A stretch of 64,000 nt of DNA from positions 7,103,204 through 7,167,203 of the forward strand of contig OX235273.1 of the NCBI GenBank assembly GCA_944472155.2, read 5' to 3'. Within the stretch, counting starts at the first letter, position 1, and each line of letters opens with the position of its first letter. The translations under genes and the position numbers were made by a program. The stretch is from Trichobilharzia szidati. Lineage: Eukaryota > Platyhelminthes > Trematoda > Strigeidida > Schistosomatidae. Below are positions 45,588 through 64,000 of this stretch, piece after piece. A model generated the notes under the pieces. It had not been told where the DNA came from. It did not search any database and saw only the letters and a list, made by a program, of their open reading frames with translations.

Positions 45588-45885
45588 TATCTCTTTTCTA
45601 TTGACGACGATACCGAAGGACCAACTGGTGAAAGGATCAACTCCATTCACAGTAGTAATAGTCTTAACACACCTCATTCTACAAACCACATACAGTTAAT
45701 CCCTGCATTACTCCTTTTGGAGTCAACCAAAGCTACGACAGTCGAGTGGCGGGACGAGCTACGCAGACGTTTATCGAAGATCAGGAACCTCTACCTCACA
45801 ATCAAGAGGCGAGCACAAAGAAATCAAATTGGTTTATACTAGCTCGTAAAAGCGATATTGGATATTGGAACCCTAGCAATAACCC
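45588..45885 (+). repeat. Inverted-duplication segment X (plus copy)
   Basis: Mirror of 34265-34560 with the same frame (IDDDTEGPTGERINSIHSSN ... IKRRAQRNQIGLY, with few residue changes from the minus copy). It is separated from its LINE-E flank by the PLE-a insertion. Confidence 0.65.
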
Positions 45886-46584
45886 TAATCGTTCCTGAAC
45901 CTAACCCTAAAGTGAAAATGTCCATAAAGTAAACGTAATCTAACTCAAACCAATCCCAATGTCGGCTTTATTAGGTTAACCTAACCCCAACCTGTCCTTG
46001 ACTTAAATAATAACTTAATCTTCCTCAAACCTAAGCTGAAACTTGCCAGATATCCCACTTAATAACATAACACTTCGATGAGCATATTTTATTGACGATG
46101 ACAACATAATTGCCAGGTTTCACTAACATTCTCAGTGAGCGTTTTAAGGTCATTGGTGTGGTCGCACTCCAGTGGCAGTCAGTGATGCTTAAAGTTTAAC
46201 TTGGCCACCAAACCATTTCATAACAGTCTCTGAATTTATTCATAATGGAATGTTTGAGTTAGTACAGAATTAGCGAGATTTAATTCAGGATTATAGTAAG
46301 CTTGCGACCTTGTTGAGTAATATTTTAACAGCCTACTAACCTTATTATTTCTATACTCCCCTTTAGTAAGTCTTCGAAAGTTAGGGCGCAGTGCAGAATG
46401 TCTAGGGGAGGCTTCGGGAGCATTGCAGAATGTTTGAGGCTGGCTTAGGGGCCTTGTCCGACGTTCGGCTGTGCACCCGAAGTTCTTTCCCCAACGATTC
46501 TGCAGTGCGCCCGAATAAAATGCTAGCTGGGATTTTATAAAATACGTTACCCGTTTTGTCACCTGATTTGTAAATATTATTATG
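45886..46584. other. No gene seen; degenerate telomere-like words
   Basis: Several CCCTAA / CCTAACCC words between 45870 and 46000 are irregularly spaced. The rest is unclassified. Confidence 0.35.
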
Positions 46585-46970
46585 ACCACAAAGTGGAGGT
46601 CTCCTTCGCCTCCGTATCCATGATCACATACTAGTGATCAAAAGACAAGACATCCACTCCCTCAAAACACTACATACAGACAACCACGGACATCATTTTA
46701 ACTGGGACAACGTCCAAATACTAGACGGAGGAAACACCAAAAATGCTAGAGAATTTTCAGAAGCCTGGTGTTCCAGTGAATCTTCAATCAATAGACACAC
46801 TGACATAGACAAAATTTACCAATCGATAAGAAGGAAATCTCACACACAAAGCATCAAACTTCAGGTTAAGGAAACAATCAGTACCAATACCACAAGTGGC
46901 CTAGAAGGTGTGAAAACACGCAAAAACAGCCAATCACGTTCAAGATCACCCACCAGGAGAGATGATTAAT
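46585..46970 (+). pseudogene. PLE-e C-terminal tail
   Basis: Open frame: IKRQDIHSLKTLHTDNHGHH, FNWDNVQILDGGNTKNAREF, EAWCSSESSINRHTDIDKIY and a basic RSRSPTRRDD end, characteristic of the tail after a PLE GIY-YIG domain. The preceding domain is missing. Confidence 0.6.
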
Positions 46971-47339
46971 AAACTCGTGGAGAAATCTGGAAGCTCACTT
47001 CAACAAATTGAAGTATGCGCTGAAGATGTTGCCTATTAGGAGTAGGGCAATGAAAGCTTCTCAAATAAATCATCCAGCACAGGGAACACATCTACATCAA
47101 AATAATCGCAAGTGTATGGTGGACCAAACATTAAACTCAGTTATCATATAAAGTATCAGGATCAAAAAGGCAATTTAGTTACGATATTCAAACAGTAAAT
47201 TACAATTGTTAATGTAAAGACGTCACATAAAGTCACAATTACTTGCAACTAGGTTTAAGTCCAACTTCCACAATTTAAATTATATATTTAGATAAAGCAA
47301 TAAGAAGACGTAATTTGTCTGAATCGTGTAATGTATTTG

Positions 47340-47600
47340 CGCAACACATTTTGATGTAAATTCGTTATTCACTAATGTGCCTTTGCTCAAAACAGTTGAC
47401 ATTTTGTGTGATTATATTTCCACAAATAATTTTTTCATCCCATTCCCTATATCTTATTTAAGGGATTTATTACTTCTATGTACTAACAATTTTAGGTTTA
47501 CATTTGAAGGCGATTGTTTCCGCCAAGTTGATGGTGTTGCAATGGGAAGTCCGTTAGGGCCCCTTTCAGCAGATATTGTTGCTGCTATATTTTGACTGAA
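47340..47600 (+). pseudogene. PLE-e reverse transcriptase scrap
   Basis: FDVNSLFTNVPLLKTVDILC (partly out of frame), FRFTFEGDCFRQVDGVAMGS, PLGPLSADI: motif A to B of a PLE RT, ending in a stop. It lies downstream of the PLE-e tail, so the two pieces are rearranged or from separate copies. Confidence 0.65.
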
Positions 47601-48118
47601 CTAGAGTACACGTATCTTCTAGTATTTCCTCGCGTTTACAATTGTGCCTTAACGTTGCGATTACTCGACATCCGCAACGTAATTCAAAAGGCACTTGCGA
47701 AGGAATACGACAGTGTATTATTGCAGCAATCAAGATTCAAAAATTGAGCGAGTACAAAAGTATCAATTGTTAACATGCAAGATTTAGAGTAATAAACAAA
47801 TCAAAGTACAATTACATAGTGAAAGTATACTGCGATGATGAGTAATAAAACGGGTCACTACAATATTTATATTTAAAACAGTTAGTCCCTTTTATAAATT
47901 TTGATAGCATTATTAGAAGACGGAGATTATCTGAAAAGCAATGTGATGTATTAGCGCTATGCATTTTGAACAATCTGATCACACATTTACTTGTCAAGTC
48001 AATATATATGGAAAGGTTAAATTAAACAAGGTGACAAAAAAAGAATTAAGAATAATTAACACAAACGTTTGGTAATCCAATCAAATAAGGATTACCAAGG
48101 TAGGTTAAGAGTAATAAC
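47601..48118. other. No gene seen
   Basis: AT-rich unclassified sequence running up to the assembly gap. Confidence 0.4.
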
Positions 48119-48618
48119 NNNNNNNNNNNNNNNNNNNNNNNNNNNNNNNNNNNNNNNNNNNNNNNNNNNNNNNNNNNNNNNNNNNNNNNNNNNNNNNNNN
48201 NNNNNNNNNNNNNNNNNNNNNNNNNNNNNNNNNNNNNNNNNNNNNNNNNNNNNNNNNNNNNNNNNNNNNNNNNNNNNNNNNNNNNNNNNNNNNNNNNNNN
48301 NNNNNNNNNNNNNNNNNNNNNNNNNNNNNNNNNNNNNNNNNNNNNNNNNNNNNNNNNNNNNNNNNNNNNNNNNNNNNNNNNNNNNNNNNNNNNNNNNNNN
48401 NNNNNNNNNNNNNNNNNNNNNNNNNNNNNNNNNNNNNNNNNNNNNNNNNNNNNNNNNNNNNNNNNNNNNNNNNNNNNNNNNNNNNNNNNNNNNNNNNNNN
48501 NNNNNNNNNNNNNNNNNNNNNNNNNNNNNNNNNNNNNNNNNNNNNNNNNNNNNNNNNNNNNNNNNNNNNNNNNNNNNNNNNNNNNNNNNNNNNNNNNNNN
48601 NNNNNNNNNNNNNNNNNN
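48119..48618. other. Assembly gap (500 N)
   Basis: Exactly 500 Ns. Sequence resumes inside the RTE-2 end of a palindrome arm, so the missing DNA probably includes palindrome sequence. Frames spanning the Ns are meaningless. Confidence 0.99.
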
Positions 48619-49122
48619 TGCAGATGCATCCACTCCTTGTGACTTTTAATAGCCAAAAAATACCAAATAGTTCTTCGATATTACTATTCTGTTTGCCTTG
48701 TATCTCTGTTTTTACTGTCTCTGTTTTGCATTTATTGATGAAATCCTTGTTTTATTTGTTTTGTCTCATTATTTGGGTTTTTCGTGCAAGCCCCAGTTTT
48801 TGACACAGTATTCCAAATAACTAAAAAGAAAGTGACCAGCATATATACATACATACTTAAATTCACTGAAGCGAAAAAGTACCACGGCTTTGTAGGAATT
48901 CTTCTACACAGAATAATTTTTCTCTGGGAAACTGACATGTGATCAAGCCGACCACATCAGGAGGGAGACAGATACATTACATGACATTCTATGTACCATT
49001 TGCTTCCATCGCCGAGCGCCTGTGTCATGTTTCGAAACCGTTGAACACTCATCAACTATATATCCAGATAGACAGTGTTGTGTGTGACATTAGTTAGTTA
49101 GAATGGCCGTTTATTAACGAAT

Positions 49123-49317
49123 ATGACACTTCCGCGCTCCGTCTTCGCCTTCCTCTTCTTCCTGTTATTCTCCTCTTCACATGGATCCCAGTCTGATGAG
49201 GCATATACACATGCAAAACTGTGCTCAATTAGGAAAGGAGGAACAATCAAGAAGACAAATATCACTCACTATTCCATTCAATACACCACCTTATATTCCT
49301 CCTTATATTATTCATAA
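49123..49317 (+). CDS. Candidate small secreted-protein ORF
   Basis: MTLPRSVFAFLFFLLFSSSH is a textbook signal peptide (basic n-region, Phe/Leu core), followed by a short polar region with one Cys (GSQSDEAYTHAKLCSIRKGG), total 64 codons. A TATATAT box lies about 70 bp upstream. It is convergent with RNF121 copy B. Unit A has a 17-bp frameshifting deletion. No family recognised; it could be a first exon or chance. Confidence 0.25.
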   Translation: MTLPRSVFAFLFFLLFSSSHGSQSDEAYTHAKLCSIRKGGTIKKTNITHYSIQYTTLYSSLYYS

Positions 49318-49560
49318 ATTATAAATACATTGTGCGTAATAATCATCTAGAAATACCCTGGATGGATTAATTAGGTAGGTAGGCAGGTAAGTGAACAAAA
49401 GTGCATTCGCGAGAAATATGACTGTACACACACACACACAGACCGACAGACACACGCACTGGTGTACCAGACTAGTTAGTTTGTTCTTCTTATGATTGTG
49501 ATTGATGCAGTTGACTCTTCGCCACCTCCTCCTGCTCCTTCTTCTTCTTCTGCTTTCTCT

Positions 49561-62460
<12,900 letters not shown>

Positions 62461-62599
62461 CTATAACAGAAAACGATTGGGAATAATAGTAATAATAATA
62501 ATAACAGTGTGGAATTTTCAGCCCGAGGCGGGAATTTTCAAACAGGGTGTTCATATTGATTATTTTGTTCAATAAGAATATGAATATCACATAAAAATT

Positions 62600-63065
62600 T
62601 ACGTGGAAATTCTCATCATGACCTGACACCTGTTAGAAAACCACTGGGGAACCAACATGGAGTATTGGACAGCCAACTGTTTCGTCCCAGCTTTGGACTC
62701 TTCAGAGGCACGCCGCCAGGGTCCGAAGCCTGAACCTTCCGATTACAAGGCGAGCTCGTAGACCGTTAAACCACTGGGGCTTGATCCAATGTCCTATGAA
62801 TTCTAGCTTCTTCTAATTCACATTATGGTGTAACCTCTAGCTAATTTCATCAGCGAATATTTGTCCTCACACTCGACGTGCAGAAGCCGGAATTCATAGA
62901 CCATTGGATATGGGTCCCGTTGGCTCGCTTTGTAACCGGAAGATCCTGGGTTCGAACTCTGGCGGTGGGTGCATACCTCTGAAGAGTCCTAACCAGGACG
63001 AAACATCTGACTGTCTAGTTCTCCCTGCTGGTTTTCCAATGGTTCTCTAACCAACATCAGTTCAT
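62600..63065. repeat. Head-to-head HHR-SINE pair, unit B
   Basis: Partner of 22885-23350. The plus member carries the best-preserved hammerhead core in the window. Confidence 0.75.
62965..63030 (+). ncRNA. Hammerhead-ribozyme-like motif with intact core
   Basis: CTGAAGA at 62979-62985, stem II GTCCT / AGGAC (5 bp, loop AACC), GAAAC at 63000-63004, short stem III ACA / TGT and cleavage-type triplet GTC at 63013-63015. All core bases fit the hammerhead consensus. Stem I pairing (ACCT against TAGT) is poor, so cleavage in cis is uncertain. Confidence 0.6.
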
Positions 63066-63237
63066 AACTAAAATCCTGCAAACCAACAATTAAATATCAA
63101 GTGAAAATATTAACCACAATATAATAATAAAAGAAAGAATAGAAAGGGCCGTTTACTTAAAGATTCTCAGTAAGTTACTACTGTCATGCCTTACACACTT
63201 TTCTCATTACATAACATAAGTGCCAAATAAGGAATTA

Positions 63238-63838
63238 TGAAAAAGAGAAGACGTTCAGCGAAGAGACTCTTTTCGGCGAATTCATTCACATAGCTGTACA
63301 ATCGCATTTATATACAATTATTTGTGTGTGACTGGATTCTTAGAACATCTGACAGAATCCGGTCACCAAGCTACACCGCAAGCAAACTTCAAAGTCGTCT
63401 ACAGAGTAAGAAGCAGTCTTCCTAAAGGTGTACGAATCAGACTTCGTCAAACTGCAGAAGCAATGGTGATTCACTTGTTAAGTCCTGAACTCTGCATACA
63501 GAAGAATTTCTTTCAATCACTGCACTTGCAATGGACGTAGTCTATCTTATTAGCCGACAAGTAAATTCTACCTAATCCTTTTCTCTTCTGTCTCTTCATT
63601 AGTATTATTTTGTCTTCTCAATTGTAATATTTTACATTTTCAACTTTCTTGTTCTCTACCCCTACCCGATTTAATTTCTACACCTCACTACCACTGTTAC
63701 TGACTTGAACAACGCTCAATTTCTAGTCATTTATGTTACGTCATCCAACTTACTAACTCAATCTTACTTTAGTTGGTGTCTGATTAACCTTGTTTCTATA
63801 TTAGATCATTGTTGTATTACCTGAATAATTATCTAAAC
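63238..63838 (+). mobile_element. PLE-a fragment with inverted 5' terminus
   Basis: Starts with a minus copy of the PLE-a terminal repeat (63238-63310), directly followed by the plus-strand GIY-YIG tail (63322-63540: FLEHLTESGHQATPQANFKV, RLRQTAEAMVIHLLSPELCI, SLHLQWT) and the 3' UTR. Inverted 5' ends are common in PLE insertions. Confidence 0.7.
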
Positions 63839-64000
63839 TTTGTTCATCGAATCTACACCCAACACATGCAATAGGAATGAATCATCACTCATACCTGAAA
63901 TATGGAAAATAATACTACCAATCAAATCAAGTGAAAAACAACGGAACTATGTAAATGAATTTAGGAAGTCGTGTGATTACCTTGATATGATTATGAGTGG
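63839..64000 (+). mobile_element. PLE-b 3' terminus, cut by window end
   Basis: TTCATCGAATCTACACCCAA through CCTTGATATGATTATGAG matches 24180-24340. Confidence 0.7.

Noticed and set aside
48046..48803. Long open frames of 183-244 codons across the gap
   Set aside because: They are open only because they run through 500 Ns.

Overview
The window looks like repeat-rich nuclear DNA of a trematode, most probably a schistosomatid (Schistosoma or a close relative). The reasons are: AT-rich sequence; dense RTE, CR1/Jockey-like and Penelope-like (PLE) retroelements with GIY-YIG tails; tRNA-headed short elements carrying hammerhead-ribozyme-like motifs of the schistosome SM-alpha kind; very short 5' introns; and a partial 18S rRNA. 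Species is inference. Names used below are local labels: RTE-1 (SR2-like RTE, (AAT)n tail), RTE-2 (RTE with HVLRMP in the C-terminus), LINE-C and LINE-E (CR1/Jockey-like), PLE-a to PLE-e, HHR-SINE (tRNA head plus hammerhead motif), SINE-R and SINE-C (tRNA-headed SINEs with RTE-1-like or LINE-C-like tails), and units A and B (the two halves of a segmental duplication).

The only confidently recognised host gene is RNF121 (multi-pass membrane RING-finger E3 ligase), on the minus strand. Copy A has six coding exons in correct order (34102 down to 10552). Splice sites and phases join to 303 codons including the stop, lacking only the exon with the initiator Met. Copy B has the last four exons (62460 to 49561), and its 5' part would lie beyond the window. 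The eight shared exons differ at seven bases and no difference changes an amino acid, so both copies look protein-constrained.

Layout. 1-7000: broken RTE-1 with nested insertions, HHR-SINEs, RTE-2 and PLE pieces. 7011-9785: a 2.7-kb near-perfect palindrome whose arms carry the same small membrane-protein ORF in mirror image. About 9625-24340: unit A (last four RNF121 exons plus repeats). 24400-33300: repeat-dense large intron. 33724-34102: RNF121 5' exons. 34265-36560: inverted LINE-E copy. 38028-38340: 18S rRNA fragment. 39270-45885: LINE-E, then a nearly complete PLE-a. 46585-47600: PLE remnants. 48119-48618: 500-N gap. 48619-64000: unit B, cut by the window end.

Units A and B are a direct duplication about 39 kb apart. 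Elements in both copies predate it; those in one copy (for example RTE-2 at 56571-57455 in B, LINE-C at 21880-22700 in A) postdate it or were lost from the other. Nearly all remaining open frames are retroelement remnants or antisense shadows.
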